Positions 34,779-43,055 are shown, counted from the first letter of the stretch. The stretch is DNA of 64,000 bases from JAZKGA01 sp040386235 (GCA_040386235.1 JAZKGA010000001.1:496001-560000); one strand, 5' to 3'. Translations and numbers: made by a program. The notes: generated by a model from the letters alone, not told the origin.

Positions 34779-35065
34779 TTTACCGCCATGACAACTCGTC
34801 AGCGCGCTATACCCCGCAAGCCCCGACATTAGCCCCTTCGCCAGTATTACGAAGGCTTGCGATTTCATACGCTTCTATATCGCAAAGCCTGTAAACCACC
34901 TTATACCCCACCTTCAGATACGGCGGCCCTTGCCGCATCCAGCGCCACCGCTCCAAAGTTCGTTGTGACATTCGCCAGCGCTTGGCAAGGTCATATTGGT
35001 TCAAATGTTGCGTTTCCATGCTATATTCTCCTTAACATCCATAAAGACACCCATTTCCACCCATT
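34773..35065. repeat. left terminal block, copy 1
   Basis: About 290 bases clearly homologous (roughly four of five bases identical by eye) to 40989-41277. It begins with the CCGCCATTTA core and contains an HTH gene on the minus strand. The two cargoes downstream are unrelated, so the block is a mobile terminal unit rather than a gene duplication. Confidence 0.8.
34807..35019 (-). CDS. MerR/AlpA-type helix-turn-helix (excisionase-like), copy 1
   Basis: 70 residues, start ATG 35019 with TAAGGAG nine bases upstream. The core YDLAKRWRMSQRTLERWRW is a winged-helix excisionase/AlpA-type DNA-binding motif, followed by GPPYLKVGYKVVYRLCDIEAY, the wing that ends such domains. Small proteins of this type bind attachment sites or activate integrase/excision genes. 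It points outward, toward tRNA-Ser. Relatives in this window are the intact gene at 40491-40703 and a broken one at 41023-41232. Confidence 0.75.
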   Translation of the reverse strand: METQHLNQYDLAKRWRMSQRTLERWRWMRQGPPYLKVGYKVVYRLCDIEAYEIASLRNTGEGANVGACGV

Positions 35066-35087
35066 AAGGCGGACACTGGCACAACGA

Positions 35088-35654
35088 ATGATAGAACAAA
35101 AAGCAATCGATAATGATATTGCGGGCATTTGGTCTGATCACTTCGACGCGTCAATTCGAAATGAAAGCGCACGGGCAAAAGTAGTTCTTTCGGCCTGTTA
35201 CTTAGACGAATTATTAAAACAGCTCGTTGAATTGGTACTCAAACCATCGGACTCTAAAGAAGATTCACTTTTTGATGGCCCGAATGCTCCCCTTAGCACA
35301 TTCAGTGCAAAAATTGATCTTGCATCACGGATGGGGCTGATTCCTCCAGAAACACAAAAAAGTTTGCATTTGGTGCGAAGAATAAGAAATGAGTTTGCTC
35401 ATAAAATCTCTGAATGTGATTTTACCAATGAGAAAATTTTTGCATGGAATAAGCAATTAAATGATTTGAATGATGTTGCTACACCCGAGAGAAGAGCATC
35501 CTTTTCGCCCGGCCCAATTGGCGATTTTGAAAAATCTGTCTCTTGGTTAGTTTATTGGATCAAGAATACTATCCAAAAAATTCCTAGCAGTTGTCCAAAC
35601 TGTGGATCAGAGATGGAACACAGGCTTAAGTTAAAAATGTCTAATCCAGAATGA
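35088..35654 (+). CDS. MltR-like HEPN protein with C-terminal zinc motif
   Basis: 188 residues from ATG 35088; a longer frame from 34857 only reads through the opposite-strand HTH gene. The pattern SACYLDELLKQLVE, then LFDGPNAPLSTFSAKIDLAS and LVRRIRNEFAHK matches the MltR (mannitol repressor-like) fold, a HEPN-clan domain. RNEFAH near residue 100 fits the RX4H catalytic motif. A half zinc ribbon CPNCG lies near the C-terminus. It overlaps the next gene by ATGA. With no sugar operon nearby, a toxin or immunity role is more likely than carbohydrate regulation. Confidence 0.7.
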   Translation: MIEQKAIDNDIAGIWSDHFDASIRNESARAKVVLSACYLDELLKQLVELVLKPSDSKEDSLFDGPNAPLSTFSAKIDLASRMGLIPPETQKSLHLVRRIRNEFAHKISECDFTNEKIFAWNKQLNDLNDVATPERRASFSPGPIGDFEKSVSWLVYWIKNTIQKIPSSCPNCGSEMEHRLKLKMSNPE

Positions 35655-36193
35655 ATATATTAACTTTGATATTTGATGTTGGAGAAAAATCCGGTGGCGA
35701 AGAACCTAAAAACCACGTCAAAAAATTACTTGCACAAAACTCCTGTCGATCTGTTCAAGACATATTATTAGGACAAGAACTAACTACTGAACAAAAAGAA
35801 GACGTACATACTTTCTGGACGGAATGTGGTCATAAGGTTAGAGAAAAAGTAAAGAATGATCTTCAGCTTGAGCTACTTCTCAAGAGAACTCTGCCCGCAT
35901 ATACAGGTTCCAAAATCACCCTATATCGAGGCGAAAATATAGAAAGGTACAAAAACCAGAAAATTGGTTTTTGCTGGACGGAAAATCAAAAAACCGCTCG
36001 AATGTTTGCTAGAGGGCTCAACTCCCAGCCAACAGGAGGTGTTTTATTAGAATGCTGCTTTGAAAAAGAACAAATTTTTGCAGCACCATCTCCCCACTCA
36101 GTTTATTTGGGTGAGTATGAATATACGGTGGCTCCATCGACCATAAATTTTAATCAGATAACTATTTTAGAGTCATTTCCTCCAAATTTTTAA
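35651..36193 (+). CDS. ADP-ribosyltransferase-like protein
   Basis: 180 residues, translationally coupled to the MltR/HEPN gene. I see an ART-type R-S-E pattern: TLYRGENI near 88-95 (R), IGFCWTENQKTARMFARG near 103-120 (the S/T strand that here reads CWT) and GEYEYTVAP near 153-161 (E-x-E). This spacing is that of R-S-E ADP-ribosyltransferases, though the serine position is changed. N-terminal residues 1-85 are helical. Members modify proteins, nucleic acids or antibiotics; the target is unknown. The HEPN-ART pairing is unusual. Confidence 0.55.
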   Translation: MNILTLIFDVGEKSGGEEPKNHVKKLLAQNSCRSVQDILLGQELTTEQKEDVHTFWTECGHKVREKVKNDLQLELLLKRTLPAYTGSKITLYRGENIERYKNQKIGFCWTENQKTARMFARGLNSQPTGGVLLECCFEKEQIFAAPSPHSVYLGEYEYTVAPSTINFNQITILESFPPNF

Positions 36194-36249
36194 ATCCTTT
36201 TTATTAAAGGAAAACGCCTTATCCTTTAATAAAGCTATTTCTAATTAAA

Positions 36250-36364
36250 GGATCGAATTTCAAAACGTTGCAAAATAACATCCGAAATACCCGTCATTGC
36301 CCGTCTTGACTATTCCCCCGTTTCAGAACATTGGTGGTAATTGGGCACTACCGCTCCGCCATTT
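36250..36364. repeat. right terminal block, copy A
   Basis: Shares AAGGATCGA, GTTGCAAAATAACATCC and AAATACC with 42783-42900, then a 54-base end (36311-36364) of the form TTTCAG, GTAATTGGGCACTACCGC, TCCGCCATTT. The end includes a small inverted repeat GGGC/GCTC just before the core. Variants of the 54-base end are at 40945-40998 and 42847-42900. Confidence 0.7.
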
Positions 36365-36979
36365 TTACACTTACAACTCCTCTGGCCGCGTGCCGATGGC
36401 GGCGTAAGTGTCAAACCCTCGCGGGTTAGTGCGAAAAGAAGGGTACTGGTTCCCGCCCATCATTCGCCCCCGATCCCCCCCCTACAAGAGCCGCTTCCCC
36501 CCAAACCTCTGAGAGACTGCCGAACATTTGCGCCGCATGTACGGTTCGGTAAGTACCGAAAAATAAGGATTTTGATTGTCGGTATTTCGTGACCGCCGTT
36601 CCTCCCTAAATTCAATGCACTAGTGAAGACTTTCGTAGCCTAGAGCAAAGGTTCTGCGATGAAACCCCCAGCTTCATTTCTTATGATGGGGTGTGTCACT
36701 ACGAACAGCAAAATCAGACATGTCAAAAATGGCGACGCTGCAGCTTATTCAGTTCATTGGAGCAAAAAAGACTGGTCGTTATACCTTGATATGATCGAAT
36801 TATTGAGCGATAGTCACCCCACCAAAATGAGCGCTCAAGCAAGCACTTAGGACTGTGTAATCTCCAGCCTATTGATTCCGCTTGCTTTTCCTCAGTTTTG
36901 GGTAGCCCTCATTCAAAAAATTTGATAGAATCTTGTATAGGCAACAATTGGTTAAGGCTCAGGGGGCTATGATTCGGTT
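36365..36979. other. non-coding stretch in cassette 2
   Basis: About 615 bases before the ATPase gene. It is more G+C-rich at its left (36370-36540, runs of C and GCCGATGGCGGC) than the rest of the island. A 63-codon frame at 36659-36850 has a few membrane-like residues but no ribosome site or recognisable motif, so I do not call it. No tRNA or clear hairpin terminator is seen. Confidence 0.4.
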
Positions 36980-37972
36980 ATGAGCAACGCGCAACACATA
37001 TTAGCGCTTTTGAGAAGCCACATAAATGGAGATGATGAGCAGTTTTGCACCATCGCTCTGCAGATTGCTGCACATCAAGCTAAACTGGGTCATTCTAAGT
37101 TGGCGCAAGAATTGAAAGATCTTATTGAAGTAGCTAGATCTAAGAAAAATGTTATTAGTTTAAAAACTAAATCTTCTGTACCGATTACGCAGCCTAAGGG
37201 TGATTTATCTGGCTTATTGTCGGTAAGATATTCCGACTTGCTGTTAGACAACTTGGTAGTATCAGAAACTGTTCATGAGCGATTAGAAAGAATAGTTTTA
37301 GAATATCAAAAACAGGATGCTATTCGTTCGCATGGTTTAGATCCACGACGCAAAATTCTTATTTATGGCCCTCCTGGGTCAGGAAAATCCATGACGGCAT
37401 TAGCGCTGGCTGGTCAACTTAATCTGCCACTGTTCACAATCCAGCTTGATGGCCTGATCACAAAATTTATGGGTGAAACTGCATCGAAACTGCGTTTTAT
37501 TTTTGAAGCAATCTCCAATACAAAAGGCGTTTATTTCTTTGACGAATTTGACGCTATTGGCACCACAAGAAATAAAGATAATGATGTGGGAGAAGTCAGA
37601 AGAATTTTAAATTCTTTTCTTCAGTTTTTAGAATTAGACAATTCTACTAGCATGATCATTGCAGCAACCAATCACATTGAAATCCTAGACAAAGCATTAT
37701 TCCGGCGTTTTGACGATGTGTTAGAATACAAATTGCCTGATAAAAATGAAATTAAAGAGATTATTTCAATACGTCTTGCTACCTTTACTCCAGACAATAT
37801 TGATTGGGCATCTCTACAGAAAAAATGCTCAGGCTTAAGCCACGCTGAAATTACACGGATCGTAGATAATTCTGTCAAAGATGCTATCTTGTCTGAAAAG
37901 ACAACGATAACATTAGAATCCCTATCGCGTAGCATCGAAGAAAGAAAACGCGCGCAACCACAAACAAGTTAA
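36980..37972 (+). CDS. AAA ATPase paired with subtilase
   Basis: 330 residues. A helical N-terminal part (1-95) precedes one classical AAA module: Walker A YGPPGSGKSM near 130, Walker B GVYFFDEFDAIG near 186, sensor-1 AATNH near 228 and the arginine fingers ALFRRFDD near 240, followed by the helical lid. The module is like those of FtsH or proteasomal ATPases but without a protease or membrane part. The subtilase gene begins 12 bases downstream on the same strand, so the two probably act together, for example as ATP-gated recognition of a substrate for the protease. Confidence 0.82.
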   Translation: MSNAQHILALLRSHINGDDEQFCTIALQIAAHQAKLGHSKLAQELKDLIEVARSKKNVISLKTKSSVPITQPKGDLSGLLSVRYSDLLLDNLVVSETVHERLERIVLEYQKQDAIRSHGLDPRRKILIYGPPGSGKSMTALALAGQLNLPLFTIQLDGLITKFMGETASKLRFIFEAISNTKGVYFFDEFDAIGTTRNKDNDVGEVRRILNSFLQFLELDNSTSMIIAATNHIEILDKALFRRFDDVLEYKLPDKNEIKEIISIRLATFTPDNIDWASLQKKCSGLSHAEITRIVDNSVKDAILSEKTTITLESLSRSIEERKRAQPQTS

Positions 37973-37984
37973 GGGGGCGCGCGC

Positions 37985-40477
37985 ATGCCATCTAATAGGG
38001 AGCGAAATCTCCCCAACTTTTACGTTATCAATGCGGGAGATACTAGAACTTATCGCGCACCCCGCCCTCGTGGCGCGCCTTTAAGTTATCCCAATAGCTG
38101 GCAAGCCCATGCATCCACGGTTCATCAAAAAATACAAACTGCTATTACGCAGGGCATACAGAAACTCAACGAAGCGGGGGTGGCCAGCGATCAATTGACA
38201 CGAGGCTTCTATCTTGACCTTGATCTTACGGGTGTCAAAGGATACATCGAACAACTTGAAAACCCGAACCAGGGCGTGCTGATACGAAATGTCAAACAAA
38301 AACAGCCTGGCGAATATACAGTAACGGTCTTTGTTCCTGAGCAATCTACAAATTATTACATAAAGAAAGCTGAGCAATATCAAAATCGTGATTTACGAGG
38401 CCACAACACAGCGCACAAGATCCTATCAAAAGTGAATGATGTTGCTGTTTCTACCTTCAACTCATTTTTGTCAGACGAAGACCTAAGAAAGGTCACCGAC
38501 CCTACCCAAATCAGATGGTGGGAACTATGGTTAGATATAGACATTGCCGATAGTTTTATTAATGCCCTTCGTGAGCAAGGCTTTGTAGTTTCGCAAGAAA
38601 CGCTTGATTTTGTTGATATCAAAGTTTTCTTAGTGCAAGGCGCTCCAACTACATTGGGTGAGGAGATACTGAAAAGCGGTGGTGCAGTTTGTGAAATTCA
38701 TTTGTCGCGCGAACAACCTCATTTCTATACCAAGCTTTTAGCTAATGCCGACCAGTTACAAGCCATAGAAAATCTTCAGACCCGCGTCGAACGTCTTCAG
38801 CCATTCAAAACAATTATTCAAATTATCGATACGGGCGTTAATTACAGCCATCCTCTCTTAAAAAATAATATTGCAGAAGGCCATATGGCTGCGGTGAATT
38901 CTGATTGGGGGACAACGGACACTTACCAAAGTGGCCACGGAACCCAAATGGCTGGACTTGCACTTTTCGGAGATCTGTATGGCCCACTAACATCTTCCGA
39001 GCAATTTGAGATTAGCCATGCTGTTGGATCCATCAAAATTTTACCGCCAAGCGGCGCTAATGAAAACCATTTATATGGCCATCTAACAAGGCGCGCTATC
39101 TCTCTTGGAGAGATTAATGCTCCCGAACTTAAACAAGTTTATTGCATGGCCGTAACAGACGATCCAATAGCAATTGGCGAGCCTACTGCATGGTCTGGGG
39201 CTATTGATAATATTTGCTACGGAGATGTTGACACTGATGGAAGAGTTTTTTTGGTCTCAGCCGGCAATAATGCTGCCGTTGATGGAAACCATACACCCCA
39301 ACATAGCGATAGTAGAGTAATTGAAGATCCTGCCCACGCCTGGAATGCAATTACTGTAGGCGCTTATACGGACAAAACCGCCATAGGTGAAGAAGGTTAT
39401 GAGACTTGGACACCCCTTGTCGAAGCTGGAGAAGTTTCACCTCACTCAACCACATCTGTAGGCTGGAATACTGAATGGCCTATTAAACCAGATATCGTTA
39501 TGGAGGGAGGGAATTTTGCGAAAAGCCCAAATGGTAATGAAGTAATGGATCTCGATGACCTTTGCGTTGTAACCACATCATCACAAATACCAAATAGATA
39601 TCTCTCACCTTTCTGTGGAACAAGCAGCGCAACGGCGCTGGCTGCGAATTTAGCAGCTAAAATATGGAGTGAAAAAGCACAGTACTGGCCTCAGACAATA
39701 AGAGGATTGCTTATTCATTCGGCTGAATGGACATCAGCAATGGTGCGTTCATTTAATGGGCTATATAGGGCAGAGGATAAAATAAAGATCGTAAGACGTT
39801 ACGGCATGGGTGTACCTTCAACTGAACGTGCCTTATTTAGCCTTAAAGATGATCTTACAATTATTTATGAGGATGAGATCCAACCGTATACTGCAGAGGG
39901 CGAAAACCCAGATACTGCAAAAATGGGGCAATTTAAATTGTTCAGGCTGCCGTGGCCAAAAGAAGTTTTGCAACAGTTGGAAAACGAACAGGTTGAACTA
40001 AAGGTCACCCTTTCGTACTTTATTGAACCTAAGCCAGGAAAAGGGAAGCTTGATAAAAAACACGTTTATCAATCTTTCGGTCTAAGATTTGATCTTAAGA
40101 AATCCACTGAAACAGATGACCAATTTATAAGACGTTTTGAAGAAAATGAAGATGATGACGGTGAAAGCGTAGTAGATGAGACAGAAGCTTCAAGACCTAA
40201 TAATGCAGATGGCAAATGGTTGCTCGGCGACCGTGGTAGGACAAAAGGCTCAGTCCACAGCGATATATGGCTAGGTGAGGCTATTAAATTAGCATCGAAA
40301 GATTTATTATGCGTCAAGCCCGTGGGCGGCTGGTGGAAGCATTATAAGAAAGAGCCAAGATGGGACAATCCTGTACGTTTCGCTTTGATCGTAACCATCA
40401 GGACAAGAAAGACCGACCTAAACATCGATCTATATACGCCCATTGAAACAGCCCTAAGAGTTCCTATTACCGTATAA
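37985..40477 (+). CDS. subtilisin-like (S8) serine protease
   Basis: 830 residues, with an AAGGGGG ribosome site before ATG 37985. The S8 catalytic residues are in order: Asp in IIDTGVNYSHP near 283, His in SGHGTQMAGL near 318, oxyanion Asn in VSAGNNAAV near 424 and Ser in CGTSSATALAAN near 547. There is no signal peptide, so it is intracellular, and a long N-terminal region of about 270 residues and a C-terminal region of about 250 are unlike secreted subtilases. It is paired with the AAA ATPase, suggesting regulated cytoplasmic proteolysis, perhaps triggered by infection. That role is inferred. Confidence 0.85.
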   Translation: MPSNRERNLPNFYVINAGDTRTYRAPRPRGAPLSYPNSWQAHASTVHQKIQTAITQGIQKLNEAGVASDQLTRGFYLDLDLTGVKGYIEQLENPNQGVLIRNVKQKQPGEYTVTVFVPEQSTNYYIKKAEQYQNRDLRGHNTAHKILSKVNDVAVSTFNSFLSDEDLRKVTDPTQIRWWELWLDIDIADSFINALREQGFVVSQETLDFVDIKVFLVQGAPTTLGEEILKSGGAVCEIHLSREQPHFYTKLLANADQLQAIENLQTRVERLQPFKTIIQIIDTGVNYSHPLLKNNIAEGHMAAVNSDWGTTDTYQSGHGTQMAGLALFGDLYGPLTSSEQFEISHAVGSIKILPPSGANENHLYGHLTRRAISLGEINAPELKQVYCMAVTDDPIAIGEPTAWSGAIDNICYGDVDTDGRVFLVSAGNNAAVDGNHTPQHSDSRVIEDPAHAWNAITVGAYTDKTAIGEEGYETWTPLVEAGEVSPHSTTSVGWNTEWPIKPDIVMEGGNFAKSPNGNEVMDLDDLCVVTTSSQIPNRYLSPFCGTSSATALAANLAAKIWSEKAQYWPQTIRGLLIHSAEWTSAMVRSFNGLYRAEDKIKIVRRYGMGVPSTERALFSLKDDLTIIYEDEIQPYTAEGENPDTAKMGQFKLFRLPWPKEVLQQLENEQVELKVTLSYFIEPKPGKGKLDKKHVYQSFGLRFDLKKSTETDDQFIRRFEENEDDDGESVVDETEASRPNNADGKWLLGDRGRTKGSVHSDIWLGEAIKLASKDLLCVKPVGGWWKHYKKEPRWDNPVRFALIVTIRTRKTDLNIDLYTPIETALRVPITV

Positions 40478-40490
40478 TTACAGCCCCGTT

Positions 40491-40703
40491 TTACGCTGCG
40501 ACTGATGTATTATTGAGGGCAATCTGCGGATCATGCCGCCCCTGGCGTTCAAATTCCTCTATGTCATCCGAACGGTAGACAATGCGCGCTCCCAATTTAA
40601 GGTAGGCTGGGCCGATGCCTTGCCAGCGCCAGCGCTCTAAAGTCCGTTGTGACATGTGCCATCTTTTTGCCAATTCGTATTGCGTTAAATGAATAATTTC
40701 CAT
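40491..40703 (-). CDS. helix-turn-helix excisionase-like protein, copy 2
   Basis: 70 residues from ATG 40703, which has AAAGGA about nine bases upstream; a longer frame to 40808 lacks support. TQYELAKRWHMSQRTLERWRW is nearly identical to copy 1 (34807-35019), then GIGPAYLKLGARIVYRSDDIEEFE. The gene ends 13 bases from the convergent subtilase stop. It lies at the right-hand side of cassette 2, whereas copy 1 and the broken copy 3 lie at the left of their cassettes. Confidence 0.75.
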   Translation of the reverse strand: MEIIHLTQYELAKRWHMSQRTLERWRWQGIGPAYLKLGARIVYRSDDIEEFERQGRHDPQIALNNTSVAA

Positions 40704-40944
40704 TGCCTGGTTCCTTTCGGCAGCATGAATGCTTCGAAAGGCGGTGAAGTCCAGTCGGTAGAAGGCGGAGGTTGACGGTTCACAGCGGTTAAAAAGGCGG
40801 CTTATCATGCGGACACCGCTATGCTATTCTTAGAAATCGGTAAAAATGAACACCGCGACACTACGCTACGGCCACCGTCAGTCCATCAGACAGGCCAGGA
40901 CGGGCGACACGGGGAGCTAAAAAGCCGATACAGCGCGGTGGTTT

Positions 40945-40998
40945 ATTCTCCCATTTCAGTGTAAAAGTTGTAACTGGGAGCTATTGCTCCGCCATTTA
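40945..40998. repeat. 54-base cassette end, copy B
   Basis: Contains CTCCCATTTCAG, AAAAGTTGTAACTGGG (16 bases identical in copy C) and a hairpin GGAGC-TATT-GCTCC that runs into the CCGCCATTTA core at 40989-40998. The last ten bases are also the beginning of the left block of cassette 3. Confidence 0.75.
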
Positions 40999-41277
40999 AC
41001 GCCACGACAACTCTTTAGCGCGCTATACCCCGCACCCCGACATTAGCTCTTTCGCCAGTGTTGCGAAGGCTTGCGATCTCATGCGCCTCTATGTCGCAAA
41101 GCCTGTAAACAATGCGCTGGCCTATTTTCAGGTATGGCGGCCGTTGCCGCATCCAGCGCCACCGCTCTAAAGTTCGTTGAGACATCCGCTAGCGCTTGGC
41201 GAGTTATTTTGGTTAAAATGTTGCGTTTCCATGCTATATTCTCCATCATTCATAAAGGCCGCTATTTTCACCCATTT
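40989..41277. repeat. left terminal block, copy 2
   Basis: Homologous over its whole length to 34773-35065, including the GCGCGCTATACCCCGC segment, the HTH region and the CATGCTATATTCTCC leader. It has more substitutions and indels than copy 1, consistent with loss of selection on its HTH gene. Confidence 0.8.
41023..41232 (-). pseudogene. broken helix-turn-helix gene, copy 3
   Basis: Begins ATG GAA ACG CAA CAT like copy 1 but has a one-base deletion about 12 codons in and a TGG-to-TAG change near it, so the frame stops after about 21 codons. The downstream sequence still encodes RTLERWRW in another frame. The loss of this gene leaves cassette 3 with no HTH of its own. Confidence 0.75.
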
Positions 41278-41345
41278 AAATTGCCTTCGTTAATAGTTAA
41301 TATTGATAGAATTCAAATCTCAAAAAAACTTCGGTCGGACAAAAA

Positions 41346-42776
41346 ATGGATATTCAAGCAGGCAATAGATCTTTAAAAAACCTATCTTCAATAAATGTAA
41401 TTATTGGAAAAAATGGTTGTGGAAAGAGCAGTATTCTTCGCCATTTAGATACGCATCGTAATGGTTGGACGCATGTAAAATATATTAGTCCAGAAAGAGG
41501 CGGAAAAGTTTCTTACGAACCAAATATAGAAAACAACATGCAATCTAATCCGAACTGGACAGATGAGACGCGCAGAAGAAATCATGACGAGAGCTTTAGA
41601 CAGAAGAGCATCGCTCAACTGAAAAATTTAGAGATGCTGGTAAATAGAAAAAGATCTAATGATGCGCGTGATGGCAATGCCTTAGATCCTCATTTTGATG
41701 AGGTGTTAGGGTTAATTAATAATTTGCTGGATAATGTTCAGCTTGTTTCAAGCGATAAACCAACTCCAGAGATCAAAGGCATAACCGATGGCAATATTCG
41801 AAGCGATGACCAATTAAGTAGTGGTGAGAAAGAACTCATTACACTTGCTATCGAAGTTCTGTATTTTGTGTATCAAATAAAGAATGGAACAGCTCACGAG
41901 AAAAAAGCTTTACTTCTATTGGATGAGCCTGATGTTCACTTGCACCCTGATCTGCAGTATAAGCTGATAATTTTATTAGTAGAGGCAGTAAAAAACTTGC
42001 CCATCACAACAGTTATCTCAACGCACAGCACAGCGATCTTGGGGGCATTGAATAATTACGAAGCCCATGTTTCATTCATGAAGAAAAATGCCTCAGAATT
42101 AACATTTTCTCCTATAAATAGCCAGTTAAAGGATATCATTCCAATTTTTGGAGCTCATCCTCTATCCAACGTATTTAATCAATCTCCTATATTGCTTGTT
42201 GAAGGAGAGGATGATGAACGGATATGGCAGCAAGCTGTTAGGACAGCCCAAGGAAAAATAAAACTGTGGCCATGCCAGGCAGGTTCAAAAGATAAACTTA
42301 ATGAATACGAAACTAAGGCATCTGAATTAATTGATGCCATTTACGATAGCGCAAGTGCATATTCTCTGAGAGATAAAGATAACGATCCATATGATATAAA
42401 TGACATACCAAATGTTATCCGAGCTCGTTTAAATTGCTACGCAGCAGAAAACCTGCTTCTTTCTGATGAGGTGCTGGCTTTATTAGGAACCAATTGGGAA
42501 GATATGAAAGAAAAAATTAACGCTTGGCTACAACAAAACGCCTCCCATCCCAAACATGCAGAAATGACTGCCTTTTCAACTACCTTCGACCGTAGAAGCC
42601 ATAAAGTGAAAGATTTGGAAGTAGTTTTTATTTATCTCACAGGCAAAAGTAAACCGTGGGAAGTTGCTGTAGGGCAGGCTATCGCAGGACTAAATCCTAG
42701 TTCTGGTACGTTAGAAGGAAGTTTGGCAGACTTTTTAGGAAAAAAAATCGTAAGTACACTCAACCTTTTATCCTAG
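41346..42776 (+). CDS. SMC/OLD-like ATPase with C-terminal TOPRIM-like domain
   Basis: 476 residues. Walker A IIGKNGCGKSS at about 19-29, ABC signature LSSGEKEL near 158, Walker B LLLLDEPDVHLHPDLQ near 191 and H-loop STHS near 225 define the ABC/SMC head. It is followed by LLVEGEDDERIWQQA near 283 and RDKDND near 343, the Glu and DxD of a TOPRIM nuclease as in OLD proteins, and by an ENLLLSDEVL segment like that of DUF4435. The coiled coil between the ATPase halves is very short. It resembles overcoming-lysogenization-defect nucleases and also the ATPase plus DUF4435 pair of PARIS, but as one protein. The defence role is inferred. Confidence 0.75.
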   Translation: MDIQAGNRSLKNLSSINVIIGKNGCGKSSILRHLDTHRNGWTHVKYISPERGGKVSYEPNIENNMQSNPNWTDETRRRNHDESFRQKSIAQLKNLEMLVNRKRSNDARDGNALDPHFDEVLGLINNLLDNVQLVSSDKPTPEIKGITDGNIRSDDQLSSGEKELITLAIEVLYFVYQIKNGTAHEKKALLLLDEPDVHLHPDLQYKLIILLVEAVKNLPITTVISTHSTAILGALNNYEAHVSFMKKNASELTFSPINSQLKDIIPIFGAHPLSNVFNQSPILLVEGEDDERIWQQAVRTAQGKIKLWPCQAGSKDKLNEYETKASELIDAIYDSASAYSLRDKDNDPYDINDIPNVIRARLNCYAAENLLLSDEVLALLGTNWEDMKEKINAWLQQNASHPKHAEMTAFSTTFDRRSHKVKDLEVVFIYLTGKSKPWEVAVGQAIAGLNPSSGTLEGSLADFLGKKIVSTLNLLS

Positions 42777-42782
42777 TCTTAT

Positions 42783-42900
42783 TCAAGGATCGATTTAGAG
42801 AGTTGCAAAATAACATCCTAAATACCTCTCACGCTCCGCCTTGAGAAGGCTCCCATTTTAGCACAAAAGTTGTAACTGGGCACTACCGCCCCGCCATTTA
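42783..42900. repeat. right terminal block, copy C
   Basis: Begins just after the ATPase gene with AAGGATCGA, then GTTGCAAAATAACATCC and AAATACC as in copy A, and ends with the 54-base variant (AAAAGTTGTAACTGGG, then GGGC-ACTACC-GCCC and the core CCGCCATTTA at 42891-42900). Confidence 0.75.
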
Positions 42901-43055
42901 ATATTGGTCTTATTGGTTTATTTTAACCTTTTGGGTTTTATCCCATCATATGTCTCATCAATTGGACTGTAATAATAGTTTTAAAGCTTTCTACCAACGG
43001 CCACTACGGCCTCTGTATTAGGTAAGCCTCCAATAAATTGGACATGCTTAATCCT

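Larger units (their letters stand above)
34773..36364 (+). mobile_element. cassette 1 (HEPN/MltR + ART-like cargo)
   Basis: Begins at the CCGCCATTTA core at the end of tRNA-Ser and ends at the next core (CCGCCATTT, 36356-36364). It has a left terminal block (34773-35065) carrying an HTH gene, a two-gene cargo, and a right terminal block (36250-36364). The left and right blocks are both shared with cassette 3. There is no recombinase inside. The cassette interpretation is an inference from the shared ends. Confidence 0.6.
36356..40998 (+). mobile_element. cassette 2 (AAA ATPase + subtilase cargo)
   Basis: Delimited by cores at 36356 and 40989. Its right end is the 54-base variant at 40945-40998 and it carries its own HTH gene at 40491-40703. 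Its left end does not share the 290-base block of the other two cassettes, so it is a related but distinct element type, or its left end has been lost. Confidence 0.45.
40989..42900 (+). mobile_element. cassette 3 (ATPase-TOPRIM cargo)
   Basis: Starts at the core 40989-40998, continues with the 290-base left block (HTH gene broken), carries a single large gene and ends with a right block (42783-42900) homologous to that of cassette 1. The two cassettes thus share both ends but not the cargo. Confidence 0.6.

Noticed and set aside
34564..34779. 71-codon minus-strand frame across the tRNA-Ser region
   Set aside because: It is the reverse complement of the tRNA-Ser-like gene, a common false protein call (GIRTHG-type).
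35088..35654. MltR-like gene as a mannitol repressor
   Set aside because: No mannitol transport or dehydrogenase genes nearby; it is coupled to an ART-like gene in a mobile cassette.
36659..36850. 63-codon plus-strand frame in the gap of cassette 2
   Set aside because: No ribosome site, no motif, ordinary for an intergenic frame in this region.
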